Source: Streptomyces xylophagus
Lineage (GTDB): Bacteria; Actinomycetota; Actinomycetes; Streptomycetales; Streptomycetaceae
NCBI RefSeq assembly: GCF_000716435.1
Contig: NZ_JNWO01000007.1
Coordinates: forward strand, 434,001-498,000
Reading direction: 5' to 3'
Length of the DNA stretch: 64,000 nt
How positions within the stretch are numbered: the stretch's first letter is position 1; each line of letters begins with the position of its first letter. A model generated the notes under the pieces. The model did not search any database, was not told the origin of the DNA, and saw only the letters and a list, made by a program, of their open reading frames with translations. The position numbers and the translations under genes were made by a program. Below are positions 27,917 to 35,849 of this stretch, piece after piece.

Positions 27917-29446
27917 TCAGCCGGCGGGCGTGAAGTTGTAGATGCCGGGGACGGGAGTGAAGGCCTGCGCGGTCACCTTGACGTGCTTGGAGGTCGCGTA
28001 GGAGTTCTCCACGTTGGCCCAGGGGGCGTTCCAGGCCTGCTGGACGAGGTAGTCGTCGATCTTCTTGAAGTCCGCGTCCTGGGTGGCGCCGGTGCTCTTC
28101 TGCGCGCTGTCGATCAGCTTGGTGAGCGCCGGGTCCTTGTCCTTGAAGATGTTCCACAGGGCGTCGGGCGCGACCTGGATCCGGACGGTGTCCCAGGACC
28201 GGAAGGAGGCGAGCGAGAAGTAGGAGAGCGCGAACTTGCCGGCCAGCAGCTGGTTGATGGTCTGGCCCGGCGGGACGGTCACCAGCTTGCACTTGATGCC
28301 GACGTCGGCGAGCTGCTGCACCATCGCGGCCTGGGCCTCGGGGAAGATCGCGCTCAGGTCGGGGATGGAGACGCTGAAGCCGTTGGGGTAACCGGCCTCG
28401 GCGAGCAGCGACTTGGCCTTGGCGGGGTCGTACGAGTAGGTGTCGTTGAGCGTGGCGTCGTAGGCGGTGCTGGTCGGGTTGAAGACCTGCACGGTCGGCT
28501 TGCCGACGCCGCCGTAGACGGACTTGATGAACGCGGTGCGGTCGAAGGCGTAGTTGATGGCCTGGCGCACCTTGAGCTTGCCGAGGGCCGGGACGATCTT
28601 GCCCGCGCGGTCCCAGATGTAGACGCCCGCGACGTCGCCCGGCAGGTACTGCAGGATGTTCAGACCACCGGACTTGGCGACGGCGACGTTCTTGGGGGTG
28701 GTGATGAGCGCGCCGTCGATCTGGCCGGAGCGCAGCGCGTTGAGGACGGCGGTGGGGTCGGTCAGCGGCTTGAAGACGATCTTGTCGAACGGGAACGCCT
28801 TGGTGTTCCAGTAACCCTTGTTGCGTACGAAGGTGTAGACGCTGCCGTTGGTGGTGGCGCCCTTGTCCAGGGTGTACGGGCCGGAGCCGACCGGTGCGTT
28901 CTTGAGGGTGCCCGCGGCGATGGCCTTGGGGCTGGCGAGCATGCCCGCGACCGAGCCGAGGTTGGCGACGAAGGACGGATCGGGGGCGCTGAGCGTCACC
29001 TTGACGGTGTCGGCCCCGACCGCTTCGACGGTCTTGATGTTCTTGAGCTGCCCGGCGGCCTCGTTGCTGCCTGTCTTGGTGTGCTCCAGGTTCTCCTTGA
29101 CGGCGGCGGCGTCGAGCGCGGTGCCGTCGGTGAAGGTGATTCCGGTGCGCAGGGTGAGGGTGAGCACGGTGTTGGTGCTGTCGTACGCCCACTTGGTGGC
29201 GACGTTGGGGATGGGCTCGGCCTTGGTGTCCAGCCGCAGCAGCGAGTCGTAGACCGGCTGGTAGTACTGGGTGTTGTTGCCGAGTCCGGCGTCCTTCAGG
29301 TCCCAGGGCTGGGCGGGTACGAGCGGGGAAAGGGTCAGGGTCTTGCTGCCACCTCCGCCGGCGCCGCTCGTTCCCGACCCGCCGGAGCAGGCGGCTGTGC
29401 CGACCAGTACGGCGACGACACCGGCGCCGATAAGAGCTCTTCGCAT
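27917..29446 (-). CDS. Family 5 extracellular solute-binding lipoprotein
   Basis: A 509-residue binding protein. The signal peptide with lipobox is ALIGAGVVAVLVGTAACSGG, with Cys at about 19. The family 5 motif region TKWAYDSTNTVLTLTLRTGITFTDGTALDAAAV is present, as is KVRQAINYAFDRTAFIKSVYGG. Family 5 proteins bind peptides, nickel or oligosaccharides such as cellobiose. The glycosidases and sugar enzymes in the same operon favour an oligosaccharide or glycoside here. It lies 100 bp downstream of the isomerase gene. Confidence 0.88.
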   Translation of the reverse strand: MRRALIGAGVVAVLVGTAACSGGSGTSGAGGGGSKTLTLSPLVPAQPWDLKDAGLGNNTQYYQPVYDSLLRLDTKAEPIPNVATKWAYDSTNTVLTLTLRTGITFTDGTALDAAAVKENLEHTKTGSNEAAGQLKNIKTVEAVGADTVKVTLSAPDPSFVANLGSVAGMLASPKAIAAGTLKNAPVGSGPYTLDKGATTNGSVYTFVRNKGYWNTKAFPFDKIVFKPLTDPTAVLNALRSGQIDGALITTPKNVAVAKSGGLNILQYLPGDVAGVYIWDRAGKIVPALGKLKVRQAINYAFDRTAFIKSVYGGVGKPTVQVFNPTSTAYDATLNDTYSYDPAKAKSLLAEAGYPNGFSVSIPDLSAIFPEAQAAMVQQLADVGIKCKLVTVPPGQTINQLLAGKFALSYFSLASFRSWDTVRIQVAPDALWNIFKDKDPALTKLIDSAQKSTGATQDADFKKIDDYLVQQAWNAPWANVENSYATSKHVKVTAQAFTPVPGIYNFTPAG

Positions 29447-29546
29447 TGCTGGTTTCTCCAGATCCTTGTTTCCCCGTGGACGACAGTGGGTGACGAGAGT
29501 GGGTGCGGTACGTACGTGAAGCGGGGACGGCGGGCCCGGTAGCGGG

Positions 29547-30524
29547 TCAGCCCAGGAGCGCGGTGCGCACGATCCGCTGGGCGGCCATCGCGTCGTGCCG
29601 GGACTGGGCCTCGCGCAGGGCGTCGAGGTCCAGGCGGGCGGCGCGTTCTTCGAGGGCGCGCAGGGTGGCGATCGACTCGCGGACCGCGTCGCCCGGGTCC
29701 TCGCGGTAGGGGAAGAGGTCGAGCTTGAGGGGTTCCTGCCAGCCGATCTCGCGTACGACGTGCAGGAATTCCAGGGTCTCCACCAGGTGGAGGGCGCCGG
29801 CGGTCAGGTCGTCGTCCCACTCGCGGTAGTTGTCGTCGAGTTCGATGTCGACCAGTCGGCCCATGCTGTGCGCGAGGCTGAGGGCCTCGGCGGGGTTCTC
29901 CTTGGCGAACAGCGAGTGGCCGAAGTCGACGACCAGGCCGACGTTGTCGACGCCCATCTGCTCGATGGCGAGCAGGCTGGCGGCGGCGGTGCTCCAGAAG
30001 AGCCGGTTGCGGGGCTCCTTGAGCTTGTACTCGATGGCGAAGGTGACGTCGGGGAAGTTGCGGGCCACGTCCCTGATGCCTTCGACGGCGTGGCGGCGCA
30101 GGGTGGGGTAGTCGACCTGGAAGGGGTAGTCGTAGCCGTCCTGGCCGGGCCAGAACTTCACGTATCGGGCGTCCAGTTGGCGGGCCACGTCGACGGACTC
30201 GTGGGCCAGGTCGGCGGCGGCGCGGCGGGTGGCGGGGTCGGCGCCGGTGAAGGAGCCGCTGCGGAAGCCCCGGTCGTAGATCACCGGGGTGATGTTGGTG
30301 ACGGCCAGCGAGTGGCCGGCCAGGGTGGTCTTGACGTCGGCGACCGAAACTCCGGCGTCGAAGGGGTAGTTGAGGTCGAGGGCGGCGAGTTCGCCGGTCT
30401 TGGCGGCGAGTTCGATGGTGTCGAGGGTCCCGACCGGCGGGCCGTAGCCGTCGGTGGCGTACCGGTCGATGATGCGGCCGAAGCTCCACATCCCTCCGGC
30501 GTAACTGCGCGGCGTGGTCGACAC
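29547..30524 (-). CDS. Sugar (phosphate) isomerase/epimerase, TIM-barrel; possible D-apiose isomerase
   Basis: A 325-residue xylose-isomerase-like TIM barrel. VKFWPGQDGYDYPFQVDY, FAIEYKLKEPRNRLF (metal-ligand Glu), VGLVVDFGHSLFA (Asp/His), DIELDDNYREWDDDL and LKLDLFPYRED are typical metal-binding strand ends. The GTG start at 30524 follows AGGAGG. A palindrome (30534-30549) lies directly upstream of this ribosome site. It is first gene of the minus-strand operon and divergent from a split transketolase and FGGY kinase. Isomerase, FGGY kinase and two-subunit transketolase match the known D-apiose isomerase, apulose kinase and apulose-4-phosphate transketolase set. The substrate is an inference. 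Confidence 0.8.
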   Translation of the reverse strand: MSTTPRSYAGGMWSFGRIIDRYATDGYGPPVGTLDTIELAAKTGELAALDLNYPFDAGVSVADVKTTLAGHSLAVTNITPVIYDRGFRSGSFTGADPATRRAAADLAHESVDVARQLDARYVKFWPGQDGYDYPFQVDYPTLRRHAVEGIRDVARNFPDVTFAIEYKLKEPRNRLFWSTAAASLLAIEQMGVDNVGLVVDFGHSLFAKENPAEALSLAHSMGRLVDIELDDNYREWDDDLTAGALHLVETLEFLHVVREIGWQEPLKLDLFPYREDPGDAVRESIATLRALEERAARLDLDALREAQSRHDAMAAQRIVRTALLG

Positions 30525-30533
30525 GAAATCCTC

Positions 30534-30549
30534 CTGAATTAATATTCAG
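30534..30549. promoter_or_regulatory. Palindromic operator CTGAAT-N4-ATTCAG before the isomerase
   Basis: CTGAATTAATATTCAG has perfect 6-bp arms around a 4-bp centre. It touches the isomerase ribosome-binding site, so a bound repressor would block expression. A close relative, GTGAAT-N4-ATTCAC, sits at the transketolase start. The SorC-type regulator at the end of the divergent operon is the natural candidate binder. Confidence 0.6.
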
Positions 30550-30753
30550 CCACCGGTTAATTGGTGATGGCCGGGAACGTAAGCCGGGCCTGTTGGGCAT
30601 GTCAAGAGTATTGCCGCCACGTTTCCCAATCGCCGCAAACGACCTATAGGGCCCCGGCAAACCCTCGTCCGGCCACCACCCGATCACTCTGCGCCGACGT
30701 CTTGACGTGACGCCGAGGGGTGGCGCACTATCCCGAAACATATAAATCACTTC

Positions 30754-30769
30754 GTGAATGGATATTCAC
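30754..30769. promoter_or_regulatory. Palindromic operator GTGAAT-N4-ATTCAC at the transketolase start
   Basis: GTGAATGGATATTCAC has perfect 6-bp arms and a 4-bp centre, the same geometry as the site at 30534. It ends immediately before an ATG at 30770. The alternative ATG at 30758 would place the operator inside the coding region. This makes 30770 a credible start, perhaps leaderless, since no ribosome site is visible before either. Confidence 0.6.
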
Positions 30770-31651
30770 ATGCTGACCGCTGACCACGCCGTCGCGGCGC
30801 GCTACCGCGAGCTGCGGCAGGCCACCCGTGACGGCCGGCCGGAAGCAGCCGAGGAGTTGCTCCGGAACATGTCCGCCGAGGTCCGGGTGCGGATCGTGCG
30901 GATGATCGACGCCGCCCAACTGGGCCACATCGGCGGCGATCTGTCCGTCACCGACATCCTGGTGACCCTCTTCGGCGCGGTCCTCGACGTCGATCCCGAG
31001 CACCCGCGCTCCCCCGGCCGGGACCGCTTCGTCCTCAGCAAGGGCCACTGCGCCGCCGCCCTCTACTCCACGCTGGCGCACTGCGGATACTTCGCCGACA
31101 AGGAGCTGGACACCTTCATGGCGCCGCTCTCCGCGCTCAACGGCCACCCCAACCGCCGCAAGGTGCCCGGCGTGGAGACCAACACCGGGCCGCTCGGCCA
31201 CGGTTTCCCGGTCGCCGTCGGCAGCGCCCTGGCCGCCCGGCTGACCGGCGGGAACTGGCGAACCGTCGTAGTACTGGGCGACGGCGAGATGCAGGAGGGC
31301 AGCAACTGGGAGGCCGCGATGACCGCCGGCCACCACGGCCTCTCCTCGCTCACCGCCGTCGTCGACCGCAACCGGCTCCAGCAGGGCGCCCGCACCGAGG
31401 ACACCAAGACCCTGGAACCCCTTGCCGACAAGTGGACCGCCTTCGGCTGGGAGACACGGGTCGTGGACGGACACGACCACACCGCCCTGCTCGCCGCGTT
31501 CGGCCCGTCCACGGACGGCCGCCCTGTCGCGGTGATCGCCGACACGATCAAAGGCAAGGGCGTCTCCTTCATGGAGGACCGCGTCGAGTGGCACCACAAG
31601 GTGCCCGACAAGCAGCAGGTGCAGGCCGCGATCGAGGAGCTCTCCCGTTGA
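30758..31651 (+). CDS. Transketolase N-terminal (thiamine diphosphate-binding) subunit; possible apulose-4-phosphate transketolase subunit
   Basis: A 297-residue protein (293 if started at 30770) matching the first third of transketolase. IDAAQLGHIGGDLSVTDILVTLFG, DRFVLSKGHCAAALYSTLAHCGYF and the ThDP/Mg motif VVVLGDGEMQEGSNWEAAM are present, and TIKGKGVSFMEDRVEWHHKVP closes the domain. Split transketolases are typical of dedicated sugar pathways. The stop overlaps the TTG start of the C-terminal subunit, giving equal expression. The start is uncertain because an operator palindrome overlaps it. Confidence 0.9.
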   Translation: MDIHMLTADHAVAARYRELRQATRDGRPEAAEELLRNMSAEVRVRIVRMIDAAQLGHIGGDLSVTDILVTLFGAVLDVDPEHPRSPGRDRFVLSKGHCAAALYSTLAHCGYFADKELDTFMAPLSALNGHPNRRKVPGVETNTGPLGHGFPVAVGSALAARLTGGNWRTVVVLGDGEMQEGSNWEAAMTAGHHGLSSLTAVVDRNRLQQGARTEDTKTLEPLADKWTAFGWETRVVDGHDHTALLAAFGPSTDGRPVAVIADTIKGKGVSFMEDRVEWHHKVPDKQQVQAAIEELSR

Positions 31652-32622
31652 CGAACACCACTGTCCGCACCGATGCCGATGCCACCTACGACTGCCGCCA
31701 GGTGTTCGCCGAGGAACTGATCACGCTGGCCCGCGAGGACCCCCGCGTGGTGGCCGTCTGCAACGACTCGGTCGGCTCCAGCAACCTCACCGGCTTCCGC
31801 GCCGAGTTCCCCGACCGGCTGATCAATGTCGGCATCGCCGAGCAGGACCTGGTCGGCGTCGGCGCCGGCCTGGCCAACGGCGGCATGATCCCCTTCGTGT
31901 CGGCCGCCGGCCCCTTCCTCACCGGCCGAGCCCTCGAACAGATCAAGGCCGACTGCGCCTACAGCGGCCACAAAGTGGTCCTCTGCGGCCAGAGCCCCGG
32001 CATGGCCTACGGCGAACTCGGCCCCACCCACCACTCCGTCGAGGACCTGTCGTGGCTGCGGGCCGTCGCCGACCTGCCGGTCCTGGTCCCCACCGACCGC
32101 GAGCAGACCCGCGCCGCGATCCGCTGGGCGTACGCCTTCGAAGGCCCCTGCTATCTGCGCGTCCCCCGCTTCAAGGTGCCCGATGTCATCCCGCCCGACG
32201 CGCCCTTCGGCCCGGGGCGGTCCGTCACCCTGCGGGAGGGCACCGACGCCACCGTCATCGCCATCGGCACGTTGGTGTCCCGCGCCCTGGCCGCCGCCGG
32301 GGCGCTGGCCGCGGAAGGCATCTCCGTACGGGTGCTCAACACGCCCTTCGTCGACCCGCTGGACGAGGCTGCGGTTCTGTCCGCGGCGGCGGAGACCGGC
32401 GCTCTCGTGGTCGCCGAGGAAGCCACCCTCAGCGGCGGCCTCGGCGCGGCCGTCGCCTCACTCGTCGGCCAGCACCGCCCGGTACCGCTGCGGCTGCTCG
32501 GCGTCACGGGCTTCGCGCCCACCGGCGACGCGAGCTATCTGCTGGAGCACTTCGGGCTCACCGCCGACGGGATCAGACAGGCGGTGCACGAGGTACTGGC
32601 CATGTCATCCTCGGCGGTATGA
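31648..32622 (+). CDS. Transketolase C-terminal subunit; possible apulose-4-phosphate transketolase subunit
   Basis: A 324-residue protein with the pyrimidine-binding and C-terminal domains of transketolase. CRQVFAEELITLAREDPRVVAV, RLINVGIAEQDLVGVGAGLANGGMIPF (catalytic Glu in GIAEQ), GPTHHSVEDLSWLRAV and TVIAIGTLVSRALAAAGALA are present. The TTG at 31648 overlaps the N-terminal subunit stop (TTGA). The FGGY kinase start overlaps its own stop (ATGA). These overlaps make a tight kinase-transketolase unit. Confidence 0.9.
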   Translation: MTNTTVRTDADATYDCRQVFAEELITLAREDPRVVAVCNDSVGSSNLTGFRAEFPDRLINVGIAEQDLVGVGAGLANGGMIPFVSAAGPFLTGRALEQIKADCAYSGHKVVLCGQSPGMAYGELGPTHHSVEDLSWLRAVADLPVLVPTDREQTRAAIRWAYAFEGPCYLRVPRFKVPDVIPPDAPFGPGRSVTLREGTDATVIAIGTLVSRALAAAGALAAEGISVRVLNTPFVDPLDEAAVLSAAAETGALVVAEEATLSGGLGAAVASLVGQHRPVPLRLLGVTGFAPTGDASYLLEHFGLTADGIRQAVHEVLAMSSSAV

Positions 32623-34283
32623 CGGATATGGGAGCCGATGCGGGGGCGGGGGCGGGTACGGCTCCGGGCGCGGGTCCGGGTCCGGCGGACACAGGTCCGA
32701 GCGCGGGCGCGGGCGCGGGTCCAGGTCCGGGCCCGGGTGGCACAGGCCCGAGCGCAGGCGCGGGTCCGGGCCCGGCGGGCGGGCTCCGGGGCCCGCTGAT
32801 CCTCGCCGTCGACCAGGGCACCTCCGCCACCAAGGCCGTCCTCACCGACCCCGAGGGCACCGTGCTGGCCTCCGGCGCCGCCCCGCTGGCCGCCGCCTAC
32901 CCCCGGCCCGGCTGGGTCGAGCAGTCCGCCGAGGAGGTCTGGCGGAGCGTGACCGAGGCGGTACGTGGCTGTCTCGCCGGACACGACCCGGCGGCCGTCG
33001 CCGCGGTGGGCCTCAGCACCCAACGCGAGTCGGTGCTGCTGTGGGACCGCGCCACCGGCGAACCCGTCGGCCCGCTCCTCGGCTGGCAGGACCGCCGTAC
33101 CGCCGACGACTGCGCCCGGCTGCTCGCCGACGGCGCCGGCCCCGGAGTACGGGCCGCCACCGGTCTGCCGCTGGACCCGATGTTCAGCGCGCTGAAGGCG
33201 AAGTGGCTGCTCGACACCTACGACCCCGCCCGCACCCGGGCCCGGCGCGGCGAGCTGTGTCTGGGCACCGTCGACTCCTGGCTGCTGTGGCGGCTCGGCG
33301 GCGGCGCCGACCATGTCATCGAGGTCGGCAACGCGGCGCGCACCCAGTTGCTGGACATCCGGCGCCGCGACTGGGACGAGGATCTGCTCGGTCTCTTCGG
33401 CGTGCCGCGCGCCGCGCTGCCCCGAGTGGTCGCCTCCACCGGGCCGTTCCCCGCGGTGCGGGGCGTGGCGCCGCTGGTGGACGGCACCCCCGTGGGAGCG
33501 GTGCTCGGGGACTCGCACGCGGCACTCCTCGGGCACGGGGTCTTCGCCCCCGGCCGGGTCAAGGCCACCTACGGCACCGGCTCCTCCGTGATGGGCCTCG
33601 TCGCCTCCCCCGACGCGGCCGGCGCAGGAGACGCCCTGTGCCTGACCGTCGCCTGGGACGACAGCGGAACCGACGGCGGCGCCCCCGCCTACGCCCTGGA
33701 GGGCAACATCCGCTCCTCCGGCGCCACCCTGCGCTGGCTGGCCGGCCTGCTCGGCCGCACCGAGGCCGAACTGGCGGCCTCCGCCGCACCGGACTCGGGA
33801 GGCGTCCACCTGGTGCCCGCCTTCGGCGGACTGGCCGCTCCCTGGTGGGACAACGACGCGACCGCCCTGATCAGCGGCCTCACCCTCGGCACCGGCGCGC
33901 CCGAACTGGCGCGGGCCGCGCTGGAGTCGATCGCGTTCCAGGTCGAGGACGTGGTGGCCGCCGTGGACCGGGCCGGCGACCCGGTCGCCGTGGTGCTGGC
34001 CGACGGAGGGCCCAGCGGCAACGCCGCGCTGATGCGGCTCCAGGCGGACCTGTCCGGCCGTACGGTCGCCTGCCCCCGGGTCGGCGGGCTCTCCGCCGTG
34101 GGCGCCGCCCAGTTGGCCGCCCGTACCCTGGGACTCATCGGCCGGGAGCGTCTCGCCGCCCTCGCCCGGGACGCGGAGGTCTACCGGCCGACGCTCCCCG
34201 AGCCGGAACGGCTGCGGCGGCGGGCGGCCTGGCACGACGCGGTGGCGCGCAGCCGCAACGCGAGGAAGGTGCCCAGCTCATGA
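32619..34283 (+). CDS. FGGY-family carbohydrate kinase with low-complexity N-terminal extension; possible apulose kinase
   Basis: A 554-residue sugar kinase. LILAVDQGTSATKAVLTD is the phosphate-1 loop, and WVEQSAEEVWRSVTEAV, GLSTQRESVLLWDR (catalytic region) and ATYGTGSSVMGL follow. The C-terminal ATP-binding motif is LADGGPSGNAALMRLQADLSG. Residues 4-62 are an odd Gly/Ala/Pro-rich tail encoded by GC-rich repeats, absent from ordinary FGGY kinases. The homology starts at about residue 65. A later start is possible, but the ATGA overlap with the transketolase stop supports 32619. In this operon it would phosphorylate the ketose made by the isomerase. Confidence 0.88.
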   Translation: MTDMGADAGAGAGTAPGAGPGPADTGPSAGAGAGPGPGPGGTGPSAGAGPGPAGGLRGPLILAVDQGTSATKAVLTDPEGTVLASGAAPLAAAYPRPGWVEQSAEEVWRSVTEAVRGCLAGHDPAAVAAVGLSTQRESVLLWDRATGEPVGPLLGWQDRRTADDCARLLADGAGPGVRAATGLPLDPMFSALKAKWLLDTYDPARTRARRGELCLGTVDSWLLWRLGGGADHVIEVGNAARTQLLDIRRRDWDEDLLGLFGVPRAALPRVVASTGPFPAVRGVAPLVDGTPVGAVLGDSHAALLGHGVFAPGRVKATYGTGSSVMGLVASPDAAGAGDALCLTVAWDDSGTDGGAPAYALEGNIRSSGATLRWLAGLLGRTEAELAASAAPDSGGVHLVPAFGGLAAPWWDNDATALISGLTLGTGAPELARAALESIAFQVEDVVAAVDRAGDPVAVVLADGGPSGNAALMRLQADLSGRTVACPRVGGLSAVGAAQLAARTLGLIGRERLAALARDAEVYRPTLPEPERLRRRAAWHDAVARSRNARKVPSS

Positions 34284-35326
34284 GCCCGGCAACAGGGGGC
34301 CCGACCGGCCAGAACCTCAGTAATGTTCAGCGGGTGTCCCAACATCCAGACCTCACCGGCCACGAGCCGGTCGACAAACTCCGGCTGATCGTCCGTGTCG
34401 CCCGGTTGTACCACGAGCGCGGCCTGCGCCAGGCCCGGATCGCCGAAGCGCTGAACCTCTCCCAGGCCGGCGTGTCCCGACTGCTGCGCAGCGCGGCCGA
34501 GTTGGGCGTGGTGCGCACCATCGTGGTCTCCCCCGAAGGGATCCACAGCGACCTGGAGGACGCGGTCGCCGAGCGCTACCAGCTGGCCGACGTGGTGATC
34601 ATCGACGGCGACGACCTGCTCGACCACCCGCGCAGCCTGCTCCGCGCCCTCGGCTCGGGTGCGGCCAGCTACCTGGAGACCGCCTTCCGCCCCGGGGACC
34701 TGATCGGGGTCTCCACCTGGAGCGAGACCCTGCTGGCCGCCGCCAACGTGATGCAGCCGGCCAAGCAGCAGGTGGCCGACAAGGTCGTCCAGCTCATGGG
34801 TGGTATGGGCGACCCGCAGGGCCAGGTCCAGGCCACCCGCCTCACCGCGCGCCTCGCCGACCTGACCGGCGGCACCCCGCTCTTCGTCCGGGCCCCGGGT
34901 CTGGTCGGCTCCGCCGAGGCCCGGCTCTCTCTGCTCCACGACCCGACCGTGGCGGAGGTCAGCCAGGCATGGCAGCAGCTGACCGTCGTCCTCGTGGGCG
35001 TCGGCAGCGTCGAGCCCTCGCCGCTGCTGCGGCTCAGCGGGAACGCGGTCGCGGAGGACGAGTTGGCGCGGCTGCGGTCGCTGGGGGCGGTCGGCGACAT
35101 CTGCCAGCGCTTCTTCGACGAGAACGGCATATACGTCGACGCGGGTCTCGGCGAGCGGACGATCGGCATCTCGGCGGACCAGCTCCGCACGGTCCCGCGC
35201 CGCATCGCCGTGGCGGGCGGCACGCGCAAGTACGCCGCCGTGCGGGGGGCGTTGCGGGGGCGGTGGATCACGGCGCTCGTGACGGACACGAGTACGGCGC
35301 GGCGGCTGCTGGAGGAAAAGGAGTGA
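34280..35326 (+). CDS. Sugar-binding transcriptional regulator, SorC/DeoR type
   Basis: A 348-residue regulator. The N-terminal HTH at about residues 30-75 reads KLRLIVRVARLYHERGLRQARIAEALNLSQAGVSRLLR, the usual SorC-type winged helix. The C-terminal SorC/CggR-like domain binds phosphosugars: GDLIGVSTWSETLLAAANVM, VVQLMGGMGDPQGQVQATRLTARLADLTGG, VAGGTRKYAAVRGALRG. The ATG overlaps the kinase stop. It probably senses a phosphorylated intermediate of the pathway and acts on the two CTGAAT/GTGAAT palindromes in the divergent promoter. Confidence 0.9.
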   Translation: MSPATGGPTGQNLSNVQRVSQHPDLTGHEPVDKLRLIVRVARLYHERGLRQARIAEALNLSQAGVSRLLRSAAELGVVRTIVVSPEGIHSDLEDAVAERYQLADVVIIDGDDLLDHPRSLLRALGSGAASYLETAFRPGDLIGVSTWSETLLAAANVMQPAKQQVADKVVQLMGGMGDPQGQVQATRLTARLADLTGGTPLFVRAPGLVGSAEARLSLLHDPTVAEVSQAWQQLTVVLVGVGSVEPSPLLRLSGNAVAEDELARLRSLGAVGDICQRFFDENGIYVDAGLGERTIGISADQLRTVPRRIAVAGGTRKYAAVRGALRGRWITALVTDTSTARRLLEEKE

Positions 35327-35365
35327 CGGAGGCGCGCCTGTGCGTGGGGCCGGGGTTCGTCCCGG

Positions 35366-35760
35366 TCACAACCAGGGCGGCAGCAAAGGCAGTTCACCGC
35401 TGGCCGTACGAAGTCGCGGTGCCGCGCCACGGCCGGTGAACCACCGCGCGAGATCGGCGGCGGGACCCTGAACGTATGCCTCCTCTACGTTCGTCTCCGC
35501 GCGGTCGGTCGCCCGCACCCGGAGATCGCAGGACGAAGGGAGTTCACCGTACGACGGAAGATCGCAGGCGTGGATCCACAGCTCGCGACAGCGCAGCCAG
35601 TGGATGACGCTCGCCGGCACGGTACGCCCCTGAGCCGTGACGACCTCGGCCTTCCACCGTGCCGCGTCGGCGATCCGGTCGAGGGCGGCGACCAGGTATC
35701 GGCCCAGTGCGCCGGCCGTGCCCGAGCGCGTGCGTTGTCCAGGACGGGAAACGTCCCACA
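35366..35760 (-). pseudogene. C-terminal remnant of a maleylpyruvate isomerase/mycothiol-dependent (DinB-like) family protein
   Basis: About 120 residues remain. The conserved end of this actinobacterial family is clear: GRTVPASVIHWLRCRELWIHACDL, then DLARWFTGR and ELPLLPPWL at the C-terminus. The N-terminal metal-binding domain is absent: upstream sequence runs into the terminator hairpin and tRNA end at 35765-35849. It was probably cut by rearrangement at the tRNA-Pro site, and the remnant lacks its start. Confidence 0.65.
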
Positions 35761-35764
35761 CGAA

Positions 35765-35800
35765 AAGGGCCCCCGCAGGCTCTCGCCCGCGAAGACCCTT
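35765..35800 (-). terminator. Likely original tRNA-Pro terminator
   Basis: Arms at 35765-35780 and 35785-35800 pair over 16 bp, using G-U wobbles, around a 4-base loop. On the minus strand the hairpin is followed by TTTT. It lies 6 bp beyond the outermost tRNA 3'-end copy. It would have ended tRNA-Pro transcription before the islands were inserted. Confidence 0.65.
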
Positions 35801-35806
35801 CGCACC

Positions 35807-35849
35807 GTCGGGACGACAGGATTTGAACCTGCGACCCCTTGACCCCCAG
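35807..35849. repeat. Attachment site copy 1: tRNA-Pro 3' end (left boundary of island A)
   Basis: 43 bp identical to the 3' part of tRNA-Pro(GGG) at 52832-52874, from the acceptor end through the T-arm to the anticodon loop. It is one of three direct copies and marks the far chromosomal junction of the tandem islands. Confidence 0.88.

Noticed and set aside
34317..34335. Possible third SorC operator near the regulator start (TAATGTTCAG)
   Set aside because: Only one half resembles the CTGAAT-N4-ATTCAG sites; the other arm has several mismatches.
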